From UBA2377 sp964429385 (GTDB lineage Bacteria; Verrucomicrobiota; Verrucomicrobiia; Opitutales; Opitutaceae), in contig CAYSBR010000001.1 in the NCBI GenBank assembly GCA_964429385.1, positions 186,001-250,000 of the forward strand: 64,000 bases of DNA, written 5' to 3'. The stretch's first letter is position 1; every line of letters begins with the position of its first letter. Both the position numbers and the translations under genes were made by a program. Shown one piece after another: positions 16,472-28,400 of this stretch. The notes beneath the pieces are model-generated. The model searched no databases. It saw nothing but the letters and a program-made list of their open reading frames with translations, and was not told where the DNA came from.

Positions 16472-18061
16472 TCAGGGAGCGAGCGGCTCGGGCTTATAGG
16501 CGAAGGCGGTGGCCGGCACGGGCACGCCGCAGGTGCGCAGCTGATGCGCGCGGGTGATGATCGTGGCGCCTTCGAGGAGATTGAGCATGACCTGCGCGAC
16601 GGTGCGCGCGGCGGCGGGTTCGAGGAAGGTGCCCTTCACCCAGACGTTGAACGCCCCCATCGCGGGTCCGCACCAGAGCTGGTAGTCGGCGCGCCGGTCC
16701 GCCTCGCCATCAATCGGCCAGCGGCTGCTGCGGCCGAGATACCACTTGCTCAGGCGCGCGAATTTCGCGCGCGGGTCGCGCTCCGCCGCATCGGCCTCGG
16801 CGGCGCGGCCGTTCGCCTCCAGGTAGGCGCGGGCCTCCCCCCAGATCGCGTCAAGCGAACCGCGGAAAACCTGCGTCTCCAGCTCCGTGCGCACGGCCGG
16901 CGGCAGCGCCTCGATCGAGCCGTATTGGCGGTAGAGGGAATAAAGCGTGTTGCCGCGCATGGCCATCAGCGACCCGCGCTTGAGCACCTGCACCTTCACG
17001 CCCTGCTCGAACATGTCACCCGCCGCGGTCATCGCGACATCCGCGACCTCCGCGGCGGCCAGCATCTCGCGGGCGTCGGGCGCGATGCCGGATTCGACGC
17101 AGCTCTGGTTCACCGAGCCGATGACGACATACGCCGCGCCCAGCGCGAAGGCCGCCGCCACCGCCGCGGGCGTGCCGAGGCCGCCCGCCGCACCCAATCG
17201 CGGCGACCAGGCATAACCAAACTCGCGCACGCAGGCGTCGCGCTGCGCGGCGATCACGGGAAAGATGGCGCCGAGCGGGCGGTTGTCCGTGTGGCCGCCG
17301 GAATCGGCCTCGACGGTGACGTCGTCGGCCAGCGGCACGGTGCGGGCCAGCGCCGCTTCCTCCGCGGTGAGCCGGCCGGCGGCGACCAGCGCGGCGAGGA
17401 TTTTTTCCGGCGCCGGGGCCAGGAACTGCCGCGCCACCTCGGGCCGGGAAACCTTGGCAAAGAGGTGAAACCGGCGCCGCACGACGCCGGAGGCCTCACG
17501 GTGCAGGCCGGAGGCCGCGTAACGCACGACCGCCGGGGAGAGTTTCATGAAGGCGGAGGCGCTCACGCGGCGCACCCCGCGGGCGAGAAACAGATCCACC
17601 AGCGCCTCCTCCAGCGCGGGCTCATCGGGCGAATGGATGAGATTGACGCCCCAGGGCAGCCCGGCCGGGTCGAGTTCGCCGGCCAGCCGCGTCACCGCCG
17701 CCTCCACTTCGCGCACCGGCAGCCCGGCCGCGCCAAAAAAACCGAGCCCGCCCGCCCGGGCCAGGGCCAGGACCATCTCCACGGTGGCGATGCCGCGCGC
17801 CATCTCGCCGCCGACGTAGGCAAAGCGCGCCCCATGGGTCTCGCCAAAGGAACGGTCGCCGAGCCACTCGGGGTAAAGCGGCGGCACCCGCGCAATCAGT
17901 TCCCAGCCGGCTTCACCCGCCGGCGCGCGCGCGGCGAACCGGCCGCTCGCCGCATGAAAAAAAACCTCGGCCGGCGCGCGCACCGCCGCCAGCAGATCAC
18001 CCGCGAAATCCGGCTCTACCGGAGGCGTGGCGTGGTGCGGGTCGGCGTTGGTTGGATGCAT
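16472..18061 (-). CDS. pfaD: PfaD-type 2-nitropropane dioxygenase-like enoyl reductase (Pfa1)
   Basis: This 529-aa protein is the stand-alone FMN-dependent enoyl reductase of Pfa synthases. It would reduce trans-2-enoyl-ACP in those cycles where the double bond is not kept. The TIM-barrel signatures are visible: an early YVGGEMARGIATVEMV segment, VEADSGGHTDNRPLGAIFP in the middle, LGAAGGLGTPAAVAAAFALGA and the phosphate-binding YVVIGSVNQ. The C-terminal part (SKWYLGRSSRWP, WCGPAMGAFNVWVKG) is the characteristic PfaD tail. I chose ATG 18061 over the upstream frame extension to 18100, which adds an Arg/Cys-rich leader without homologous look. It is the first core gene of the synthase operon and stops 16 bp before Pfa2. 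Confidence 0.9.
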   Translation of the reverse strand: MHPTNADPHHATPPVEPDFAGDLLAAVRAPAEVFFHAASGRFAARAPAGEAGWELIARVPPLYPEWLGDRSFGETHGARFAYVGGEMARGIATVEMVLALARAGGLGFFGAAGLPVREVEAAVTRLAGELDPAGLPWGVNLIHSPDEPALEEALVDLFLARGVRRVSASAFMKLSPAVVRYAASGLHREASGVVRRRFHLFAKVSRPEVARQFLAPAPEKILAALVAAGRLTAEEAALARTVPLADDVTVEADSGGHTDNRPLGAIFPVIAAQRDACVREFGYAWSPRLGAAGGLGTPAAVAAAFALGAAYVVIGSVNQSCVESGIAPDAREMLAAAEVADVAMTAAGDMFEQGVKVQVLKRGSLMAMRGNTLYSLYRQYGSIEALPPAVRTELETQVFRGSLDAIWGEARAYLEANGRAAEADAAERDPRAKFARLSKWYLGRSSRWPIDGEADRRADYQLWCGPAMGAFNVWVKGTFLEPAAARTVAQVMLNLLEGATIITRAHQLRTCGVPVPATAFAYKPEPLAP

Positions 18062-18145
18062 GGGAAGGGTCCATCGAACGCCGCGCACCCGACAACACAA
18101 CCCTCAGCTTGTAAAAAACCCGAAATATAACCGGCCCGGCAGGAC

Positions 18146-19327
18146 TCAATAAGGCACGCCAAGAGCAAAGAGCACCCAGCCGCCGAGCAGCGCGTGCGAC
18201 GCACACACCGCGAGGTAGGAATGCTCGCGTTGATAAACCCACGCCCAGAAGAAGCCGGGCACGAACGCCAGCATCGGAAAAATCAGACCGAGGTGCACAT
18301 GCAGGGCGGCGAACGCGGCGTTGGCGGCGAGGATTGAGCGCCATTTGTCGCGGGTACGGCTGCTCTGGTAGAAGATCGCGAGCGAGCGCTGGATCGTGCA
18401 GCGGATGATCTCCTGCGCCAGCACCAGCACGACATAAGCGGTTGCATAGGTCGCCCACTCCCCGAAAACAAACACCTGGTCGTCGAGCGAGCGCCACGGC
18501 TCGAACAGCGTGAATTGACCGGGCCACCGCAGGGTCGCCAGATATTTGACCAGCGTGGCCAGGGCGAGCAACGGGAGCGTCCACATCGTCCCGCGCCAGA
18601 GCTGCCGGCCCCAGTTTTTCAAGGTGAAGCCGTAGTCGGCGTAGCCGGTGCTGTTGCGGGCGAGAAAATACCAGGCCACGGCGGCGAAGACCACGATGAC
18701 GGCGCAGGAATAAACCGCATCCGCCGGCAGGTGCGGCCGGATAAGGGCGAACACCGGCAGGCACAGCGTGTAGAGCGACACCAGCAGGAGCGTGCGCGCG
18801 GCAAACACGGCGGCCGACACCTGCACGCGCAGACTTTGCAGCTGCGCCTCGTGCCGCGCCTTCACCTCATCCGTCGTCTGCGTCAGCCGGTCGGCCAGCG
18901 TGCGCGCGAGGTTTGCCACCACCTGCTCGCGGGCGGCCACATCGGTGATCGCCAGCGGATCCAGCACGCAGAGAGTAACGGGCGTAAGCGCCACCAGGGT
19001 GGCGGAGGCCGGGGCGCCGTTGAGCGCACTGATCTCGCCCACGCAATCCCCCGCCTTGAGCTGGTGGACCCGCACTCCGCGGGAGGTGCCGGGCGGGCCT
19101 TTCCAGACCGCGAGTTCACCCGTCTCAATGAGCAGCAGCGTGCGGTTGCTGTCTCCTTCCCGCAGAGGAATTTCGCCCACGGCCAGAGTCCGGCGCGGCA
19201 AACCGGCCAGGAGGGCGGCGGCCACTTCGGGGGTGATGCCATCGAAAATGCGAAAAGCCGCGTGCCCGGACCGGCCCGACGGGTCCGGCGGCACAATGAA
19301 CGGCGAAGAAGTGGTGGTGGATGACAT
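18146..19327 (-). CDS. Cyclic-nucleotide-binding domain fused to a CPBP/CAAX-like membrane protease
   Basis: This is a 393-aa two-part protein. Residues about 25-150 form a cNMP-binding beta-barrel (ETGELAVWK, GDCVGEISALNGAPASATLVALT), the phosphate-binding cassette region of CRP-like proteins. No helix-turn-helix follows. After a charged linker, residues about 170-393 carry at least six hydrophobic segments that resemble CPBP intramembrane proteases. The first family motif, EExxxR, is degenerate (AQEIIR), while His residues remain in AALHVHLG and CASHALLGG. It starts the lipid synthase operon, 84 bp upstream of pfaD on the same strand. A role in membrane sensing or in regulating the synthase is possible but unproven. 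Loss of the first glutamate leaves catalytic activity uncertain. Confidence 0.75.
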   Translation of the reverse strand: MSSTTTSSPFIVPPDPSGRSGHAAFRIFDGITPEVAAALLAGLPRRTLAVGEIPLREGDSNRTLLLIETGELAVWKGPPGTSRGVRVHQLKAGDCVGEISALNGAPASATLVALTPVTLCVLDPLAITDVAAREQVVANLARTLADRLTQTTDEVKARHEAQLQSLRVQVSAAVFAARTLLLVSLYTLCLPVFALIRPHLPADAVYSCAVIVVFAAVAWYFLARNSTGYADYGFTLKNWGRQLWRGTMWTLPLLALATLVKYLATLRWPGQFTLFEPWRSLDDQVFVFGEWATYATAYVVLVLAQEIIRCTIQRSLAIFYQSSRTRDKWRSILAANAAFAALHVHLGLIFPMLAFVPGFFWAWVYQREHSYLAVCASHALLGGWVLFALGVPY

Positions 19328-19427
19328 CCGGCAGGAGAAGCGGGCGCGACGCTAGGGGCGCCCGTTTGCCACTGTCATTCATAAAATCAACCCCGCGCAA
19401 CGCCGCGCGCGGCCCGTCCGCCATCCG

Positions 19428-19456
19428 GAAAGTGTCACGCAATGCGTGACACTTTC
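19428..19456. repeat. Long perfect palindrome (REP-like copy 2, possible terminator of the giant gene)
   Basis: Two 14-bp arms, GAAAGTGTCACGCA and TGCGTGACACTTTC, are perfectly complementary around a single A. The inner 19 bp equal the element at 2071-2089. It lies 32 bp beyond the stop of the giant surface-protein gene and about 100 bp upstream of the cNMP/CPBP gene. It could end transcription of the 21.9-kb gene. No T-run follows it, so a simple intrinsic terminator is not certain. Confidence 0.7.
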
Positions 19457-19487
19457 GGAATGGGCGGCCCGGCGAAGGGGGCGCGGA

Positions 19488-22400
19488 TCAGCGGCCGGAG
19501 GGCTGGCCGGGGGCGGCGAGCGTCTCGTAGGCGGCCATGCCGATGTTGAAGCTGATCGGGTTCTCCATGGCTTCCTGCAGGGCGGCGCCGCTGTTGGCGG
19601 CGGTCTGCTCGGTCAGGCGCGTGACGTTGAGGTTCTCGCGGAAGAACTGGCCGGTGTTGATCGCCGTGGCGTAGTAGGGCCGCAGGTTGTAGCCGCGGGC
19701 CTCCTCGACCTGAAGGTTGGAGAGGGTCTGCGTGATGACGACGGACTGCGGATAGTCCTTCATGATCGTGCCCGGGAAGGAGGCCATCCAGTTGCCGCCG
19801 GCGTCCACCACCACGGTCTGGTGGCCGATGACATGACCGTCGGCGTTGTAGAGCACCACTTCGAGGGTCGAACCGGGTTCGGCCGAACCGCTGTAGATGG
19901 GCGGGATGGGCAGGATTGCGTCGCGGTAGATCTTGATGGGCAGGCCGAGCAGCCCCCACTCGTCATCCTCGCCGTCACCGTGCTTGGCGAAGTTGCGGAT
20001 GCTGTCGTAGAGGTAAGCCATCACCTCGCTCGCGGTCTGCGCCTCGTTGTCATCGGGGTTGCGGTCGGGGCCGTTGAGGCCGTCGTCGAACACCCGCACG
20101 GTGTTGACGAGCGGGTCGAAGGAGATCGCGCCGAGCGAGAGGCGGGTCGTGATGGTGAAGGTGTGCGTTTCCGCCCCGCCGCCGGGCAGGAGGCGCAGCT
20201 CGGGATTGTCCGCACTCGACCAGGTGACCGTGTGCGTCTGCGCGTCGTAAACGTAGTGGCCGCTCGCGCCGACGAACTCGGCGAAGGGCGACAGGACATC
20301 CACAATGGTGACGTCGGTGGCATCCTGATCACCGTTGTTCGTGACGGTGATCGTGTAGGTGAAGGGATCGACGAGATCCACGACATCGGTGGAATTGACC
20401 TTGGTGACCACGAGGTCGGGGGCGGCATCGAGCACCGACTTCTCCCCATCCTCCGCCGTGAGCCCGGTCTCGGAGGGGTTCTCCGGATTGTTCGTGGTGA
20501 CGAGGACGGTGTTGTCGAAATCGTCGAGACCGGCGGACTGCGGGTTGAAGGCCGCGGCTTCGATGGTGATCGTGATGGGCCGGCCCACTTCCAGGGAGAC
20601 CCCGGTCCAGGTGATCGTGCCGGCGTCGAGGTCGATGACGGCGGAAACCCCCGTCTGGCTGTCATCAATCACCGCGTTGGCGAGATCGAGGACGGCGATG
20701 GGGAAGGTGTCCACCACGTTGACCAACGTGTTCTGGTTGCCGGTGTTGCTGAGGACGATCGTGTAGATGACCGTGTCGCCGGCGGTCACGATGGGCTGGC
20801 CGGCGCCGTCGAGCGGCACCGCGCCGTTGTTCACCGAGGTCAACTGCTTGGTCACGCCGATGCCGGGGGTCGCCTGGATGGTCGTCGGATGCGAGTCGGC
20901 GTTGTCGTCGTAAGGCGGGTTGGCCACATCCGGCGAGGTCGGGTCGATGTCGTCATGGGTGACGCGCGCGGAATTGACCATCGCCTCGTAGGCCGCATCC
21001 GCGACAGGGGCGAAGGTCACGCTCACCGTCAGTTCGAAGGTGTCGCCCGCCGCGATGTCCGGCAGGGCGAAGACCACCTGCTGCTGGTCGTCGATGGTCG
21101 AGATCACCGGCACATAGGTGGCGGCGTCCGAGCCGAGGGCGGCGAAGAAGGTCACCTGCGCGGGGAGCAGGTCGGTGAGCACCACGCCCGTTGCGGTGTC
21201 GGTGCCGTGATTGGTGAGGGTGAAGACGTAGGCGAAGGTCTCGCCGGGCGCGACCGTGGCCGGGCCGGTTTTGACCAGCTCCAGATCCGCGCCCACAACG
21301 GTGGTGGTGAGCGTTTCGTCAGTCGTGTAGTCGCGCTCGCCGGGCTCGTCGGGATGCCCGGAAGGCAGGCTGCTCCAGTCGAGCGTGACGGTGTTGTCGA
21401 AGGCATCGTCGCCCCCGCCGAAGAGGCCGGCGGCCCCGAGGACATCGGTGGGGAGTTCGGAGATCACGACCTCATAGGCGATTTCGATCCGGTGGTCCGG
21501 CGCGAGTTCGCTGAAGGTAATGGTCCAGCCTTCGAGGGTCGAGACGACGGTGTAGTCCACCCCGGCGGTGAGCACGCCGAGGGCGACATCGTCACCCGTG
21601 GCGGCGGTGCCGGCCATGTCATGCAGGGTGACGGTGATGTTGCCCAGCGCGGTGACGACCAGCGGCGGCAGCACGTCGGTGACGACAAGGTCGTAGGCGG
21701 TGGCGCTGGTGGCCGTGGCCTCGTTGAAAACGTCAATCGTATAGACCACCGTCTGGCCGAGGTGCGGCGTGGTGTCGTCCGCGGACTTCGCGAGCGTGAG
21801 CGCCGGCTCGATGACGGTGACGGTCTCGGGCGGCGACGTCACCGGGGTGTCGTCGGCGACGTTGTCACCGGTGGTGTCGAAGCGGACGGTGAAGGCGTTG
21901 GCGAGGCCGGTGCCCGCGGCGTTGGCAACCTCGTTCACCACCACGGCGTTGAACTCGATGGTGAGGGTCTCACCGCCGCTGTCCGCCGGGTTGGTGTTGG
22001 TGACGGTGCCGAGCTTGAAGTAAACGTCGGTGCCGGAGCCGTAGCTGGGATCGGCGGCGATCGGGCTGGCCGAGACGGTCAGCGGCGCGGCGGCGAGGTT
22101 CGCGCTGAGCGTCGCGGTGGCGGTGCCATCGTCGAGGAAGCGCAGGCCGGCGGGCAGCTGGTCGTGCAGCTGGAAGTCCGTCAGCGTGCCGTGGGGCACG
22201 TTGACCGTGAGGCGATAGCGGATGACCTCGCCCACGACGACTGCGGAACCGGCGGAGGAGCCGAGGCTGGTGCCGACGACCTGTTTGTTGAGAACGAAGT
22301 CGAAGGTCTCGCCGAAGTTGTAGTTCACGCCCTCGTTGGCGCCGGGCGCGAGATCCACGACGAGGATGCCGGAGAATTCGTTCGGCACGGTGTCGTCGCC

Positions 22401-25400
22401 GGCGGTGTTGCCGGAGCCGGCGGCGAAGCCGCCGAGGTTGTCGGTGCCGTCGCTGTAGCCCGGAGGCTGGGTGCGCTGCGTGAGGGTGTAGCCGCTGCCG
22501 TCGCTCGGGCGCAGGCCGGTGAATTCGTAGTAGCCGTCGGCATCCGTGACGACGTCCACCTCGATCACTTCGCCGATGTCATTGACGCCGGTGAGGGTGA
22601 TGGTGACGCCGGCGAGGCCGGACTCCCACGGGTTGAGGAGGCCGTCGCCGTTGTGGTCGATGTAAACGTGACCCGAGAGCGAGGACGGGAGCAGTTCGGC
22701 GAAGGTGTAGCCGGAGACATCCTGGCCCGGATCGACCCGGATGCCCGCGATGGCATCGGAACCATCGCGGCCCTGATGCGTGCCCGCCACGGTGCCAGCG
22801 GCCACCGTGGCGTTGCCCGCGGTATCGGCGCCATCGAGATGGCCGGCGGGCTGGTCTTCGCGGAGGCGGTATTCGCCGGTGGCGAGGAGTCCGCCGGTGG
22901 TCGCGCCGAAGTCGAAGCCGCTGACGATGGTGAAATCGGTGTTGGCGTGATCGAAGAGGTAGTTGCCCGCGGCATCGGTGACGGTCGTGCCAATCTCCAC
23001 ATAGGCGCCGAGCACCGCGTCCCACAGGTCGAGGTACAGGGTCACGCCCGCGAGGCCGTCCTCACCGGCGGCCTGGGCGCCGTCGTTGTTGTCGTCGCGG
23101 AAGACTGTGCCCGCGAGCGAGCCGGTGGTGTTGCCGAAGTTGCGTGCGCTGTTGTCGGTGCCATGGGCCACGACCACGTCGATCAGGTCGGAGTTCTCAC
23201 CCTGACCGAAGCCGGCCGGCTGGGTCTCGCGGACGAGGTAGTTGCCGATGATGAGATCGTTGAACTCGTAATAGCCGTCCGCGTCGGTGACGACGCTGGT
23301 GATGATGGTGTCGCCGGCATCGACGATGCCGTCGTTGTTGGCATCCCAGATCAGCTCGATGGTGACGCCGCCGATGCCGGTGTCGCCGGCATTGCGGGCG
23401 CCGCCCTTGTCGGTGTCACGATAGCTGTGACCGGAGATGGTGTATTCGCCCTGGTAACCGAAGTGCGCGTCGGTGACGGCCTGGGTCGGCGTCAGGGGGA
23501 CGACGGCTTCACCGTCGGGATTCACGAGCCCGTTGTCGCGATCGTAGGTGGGCAGGCGCAGACCAAGCGGCAGCGTGGTCTCGTCCACCACGACGGTGTA
23601 GGTGCCCGCGATGAGGCCGGTGAACTCGTAGTAACCGGTGGCATCCGTGAGAATTTCCGTGGTGACACCGTCCACGACGATCGAAACGCGCACGTTGTCC
23701 AGTGGCGGATCGCTGAGCTGGCTGCCGTCGGCATTCTGGTCGAACCAGACGATGCCCGCGAGGGAGGCCTGCCCCTCGTAACCAAAGTCCAGATCATCCG
23801 CCTGCTCGGCGGAGCCGACAGTGCGCACCGCCTGATGGGTCGCAGGGTCAAAGGTGACGTCGGGCGTATCCACCGAGGTCAGGGTGGCGCTGGCCGGCGG
23901 CGTCAGGACGGTGACGCGGTAATCGTCCGCGATCAGCCCGCTGAAATCATAGGCGCCGTTCGTCCCGGTCGTGGCGGTCGCAATGGCCACCCAGGCGCCA
24001 CCGATGAATTGCTCCAACTGGAGGGTCAGCCCGGAAATGCCAAACTCGTCGGCATCCTGCACGCCATCCCCGTTGAAGTCGTTCCAGACACGGTCGCCGA
24101 TGGAGGCCGCGCCCTGATAACCGAAATCGAGGGTCGTATCAGTCGCCGTGTTGGTGGCGAGCGTGGTGGTCGAGACGCCCGCCGGGGTCGCGCCGCCGCC
24201 GTCGAGATCGTAGGTTGCCGTCGCATCGGCCAGCACCCCGCCGGGGGCGAAGTTGGCCGCGGCCACGACCACACGGTAGCCGCCCGCGAGGAGGTCGCCG
24301 AAGCTGTAGAGGCCGCCGGCATCCGTGGTCGTGGTGGCGATGACCGGGTTGTTGGCGTCGGCATAGCCGTTGCCGTCCACATCCCAGATGAGTTCGAGGA
24401 CAACGCCCTCGATGCCCTTTTCGAGGCCGGAAACCGCGCCGTCGCCGTCGAGGTCGAGCCACACGAAATCGCCGAGCGAACCCGCGCCGCGGAAGCCGAA
24501 ATCCACGTCCGTCATCGCATCGCCGGTGGGATTGACGGCGGTCACGGTAATGGCGGTGAGCCCGTCGGGCGTCGTGACGCCGTCGTCGAGATCGTAGGTG
24601 ACCGCGATGCCCGCACCCGCGCCGGGCAGCGTGCTGAAGTCCACCCGCACCGTGTAGGCGCCGGGGGCCAGGCCGGTGATGAGGTAATTGCCACTGGAAT
24701 CGGTGACGGCCGAGAGGTCGTGGGCCGCGTTGAAGGCGCCGTCGCCGTCCATGTCGATCCACACGCGGACGCCGGCGATGCCGGCTTCGTTGGCGTCCTG
24801 CACGCCGTCGCCGTTGAGATCGAACCACACGTAGTCGGAGACCGACCCCGTGCCCACCGAGACGCGCTCGGTGTCCTGCCACTCATCGGGCGTCGTGACA
24901 TCCGTATGGTCGTGGGGCTCCGTGCCCGTCGGCACATAGCTGCGCACGTCATCATCGCCGGGGTTGGCCAGCGAGGTGAAGGTCGCGCGGACGTTGTTGT
25001 CGAGATCCGCGCCGGCGGTGAGGGTGTTGACGTAGGTCGCGTCGTAGGCGACGCGGAGGCCAAACCCATCGGCAAGGGCGCCGGTCAGGGTGACCTGCCA
25101 GCCGGTGAGGCCGCTGGTGACGGTGTAATCCACGCCGGCGACCAGGGCGGTCGTGCTGTTGTCGGAAAGGTCCACCCGCACAACGGCAATGTTCGTGAGC
25201 GCCGAGAGCACACCGGCATCAATGGCGTCGGTGATGACGACATTGTGCGCCGCGGCCGTGCCGCGGTTTTCCACGTCCACCGTGTAGGTGACGGTCGAGC
25301 CGGGGGTGACAAGCCGGTCGGCATCGCCCGCGGTCTTGGTCACGACGAGCTGAGGCTCGACAACCACCACGGTCTCGGTGTCGGTGACCTCCTCGTTCGG

Positions 25401-28400
25401 ATCGGTGGCGTCGCCATCGTTGTTCAGGTCGGCGCTGGCCGCCACTGAGTTATCGAGATCCGTCTGACCGCCGGGCAGGCCGCTGTTGGCCACCTCGTCA
25501 AGGACGCGCACCTGGTAGGTGAGGGTGAAGGTGGCGTTCTGCGCCACCGCCCCGTTGTTCGCCACCGTGCCGGTCGCGTGATTCGTTTCCACCGTGATCG
25601 TCTGCCCCGTCACGCTGTTCGCGTTCAGGCCCGTGATCACCAGATTCGCCAGGTTCGCCCCGATCTGCACCGAGTTCGCCACCAACACCGTGTTCGCCGG
25701 CAGCGTGTCCGTGAAGTTCACCACCGTCCGGCCTTCCGCCACCGTCACCGTCAACGTATAGGTGATGATCTCGCCGATCGTCGCCTCCGTCCGGTCCGCG
25801 CTCTTCGCGATCGCCAGATGTCCGCGCGTTGTCGCGCTCACGTCGTCGTCGCCGGCGTAGGTGTTCACCCCGCCGCCCACGCCCGTGCGCTCGTCGTTGC
25901 TGGCACCGCTGATGCCGGCCTGATCGCCGCGCTGCCCGCCTTCCAAGCTGCTCCAGTAGAGGAACGCCTCGTTCGTGATCGTCGCTCCGACCGTCGTGTT
26001 GTCGCGCACGACGCCGGACAGCGTGATCACCAGCTCCGTCCCTTCCGCCACGTCGATCGTTCCCGTGGTGCTGAGTGCTCCGGTCGTGGCGTTGAGCGTG
26101 AGCGCGCCGCTCACGTCGGTCACGCCGATCACCGCGCTCACCAAAGTGTAATTGCGCAGTTCCGCCGGCAGCTGATCGGTGATCACCACGTCGAACGCGT
26201 CCGCCGTGGACAAAGCCGTGTGCCGGACCCGGATCTCGTAGGTCACCGTGTCGCCCGCATCCAGGTTCGTCACGTCGCTCGTGATCGTCTTCGCAACTTC
26301 CAGCTGCGGCTCGACCACCGTGACAGCCGGGGTGCTGGCGCTAGCCACCGCGGTTGTCGCCAGAGTGGTCCCGTGCGTGTAGGCCAGCGAAGCATCGTTG
26401 GTCAGAGTGGTCCCGTCCACATTGCCCGCCTCGTTCACCACCACCGCCTCCACCCGGATGACAAAGCGGTTGTTGCCCGCCACGTTGTCACTGTCCGTGG
26501 TGATGTCGCCGAAGTCGAAGATGACGTCCTGTCCGGAGACGGTCGCCGATGTCACGGTGGGCGCGGACACCGTGCCCGCGTAGTCCGCCGTCAGCAGGGT
26601 CGAACCCGCCGCAAGCGTGATGATGCTGTGGCCCACGTAGGCCAGACCGGGCGGCAACAGATCCGTCACCACCAAGTCGAGGGTCACACCTTCCGGCAAG
26701 ATCACCAGCAGGTCGAAGGTCAGCACCTCGCCCACGGTCACTCTATTGCCCGAAGTGTAGGCCTCGGAGGTGGCCACCAGGGCCTTGTCCAAGGTCGGCG
26801 TGGCGAGCGTGAAGGTCGTGGGGCTCGCCGCCGTCACAATGTAGTCGTTGAGCGGATCACCGTCCACGCCCGTGCGCTCGTTGCCATCGGTGCCCGGCAG
26901 GGAGGTGTAAGTCACCGTCGCCGTGTTGGCCACGGTCGCACCGGCCACGGCGCCGGCCCGCACTTCGGCGGTGATCCGGACCGTGATCGTGTCGCCCGCA
27001 TCCAGCCGGTTCAGCACCGTGGACACCGCCGCCGCTGTGTTGCCGCTCTGGTTCAGCGTCGCATAAGCCGGACCTCCGGCCTGGATCGCCAGCGCCGTCG
27101 TCAGGTTTGCCGGATCCAGCCGCAGGCTCGCGTCCAGCAGATCGCTGATCAAAATGTCGTGGGCCGCCGCGTTGCCGGTGTTTTCAATCACCAGCTCATA
27201 CACCACCGTGTCGCCGCCGTCAGCGCCCGCTGTGATCGTCGTCTTCGCCAGCGTCAGCACCGGCTCAATCACCGTCACCGTCGTCGTGTTGCCGTTGTCG
27301 TCGGGCACGTCGTCGGCCGAAGCATCCACGCTGTTGGCCAGGGTCTGGCCCGTCGTGTTGGCGGACACATTGGCCACCACCGCATCGTAACGAATCGTGA
27401 AGGTCCCGGTGTTGACCGCGCCGGGAGCGTTCACCGCTCCGGGGTTCATCACCGAGTCGATCGTGATCGTCAGCACCTGCCCGACCTGCGTCGCCTGGAA
27501 GTTGGTGATCGTCATCCCCGCCGCGTCGAACACCGCCACACTGGCCAGATCCAGCACCAGGCCGGCCGCGAGCGTGTCCACCAGTTCGATGTTTTCCGTC
27601 GTGCCCTGCATCACCGTCACGCCCAGCGCATAGGTCACGACCTCGCCCACCACCACGTTCGTGCTGGTGTCGTTGCCGAGGCTGGTGTTGGCGATACTCT
27701 TGGCCACGGCGAACGGCGACGCCATCGTCACCGTCACCGCCGAGCCCACCGCGTAATTGTTCAGGATCGCCCCGTCATCCGGGTGCGTGTTGTCCGCGGG
27801 GTTGGCCACGCCGCTGCCGTCGCGCTCGCCGGCCACGGTCCCGTCCAGCGAACTGTAACGCACGTCCACGTTGTTCGTGAGATCCAGATCCGGCGTCACG
27901 CTGTTCTGCAGCACCGCCGTGTAGGTGATCGTCACCGTCCCGTTCACCGGAATGTTGAAGATGCCCGCCAGCGTCCCGGTCGTCGCTCCGCTCAACGCGG
28001 TCTTCACCGTCGCGCCGCCCATCAGCACCGGCACGTCAATCGTCTCGATCAACAGCCCCGCCGGCAGCACGTCGCTCAAGGTCACATCGAAGGCCGTCGC
28101 GGTCGCTCCGTCCGCCGCCGCGTTGGTCAGCACGATCTGGTAGGTCACGCGGTCGCCCGCATCCAACCCCGTCGTCGCACTCGTCACCGTCTTCGCCGCG
28201 CTCACCCGCGGCTCGATCACCGTCACCCGATGCGTATCCGAACCGGTCTCGCCCGGATCGGTGGCGTCGCCATCGTTGTTCAGGTCGGCGCTGGCCGCCA
28301 CCGAGTTATCGAGATCCGTCTGGCCGCCGGCCAGGCCGCTGTTGGCCGCAACGTTCTGCACCTGCGCCTGGTAGGTGAGGGTGAAGGTGGCGTTCTGCGC

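Noticed and set aside
19446..25448. 2000-aa plus-strand ORF opposite the giant gene
   Set aside because: It is a shadow frame created by the codon bias of the giant gene. It is rich in Arg/Gly/Val/Asp, has no family motif, and stops where repeat composition changes. The same applies to 25578-29540 and 30912-35363 on the plus strand.
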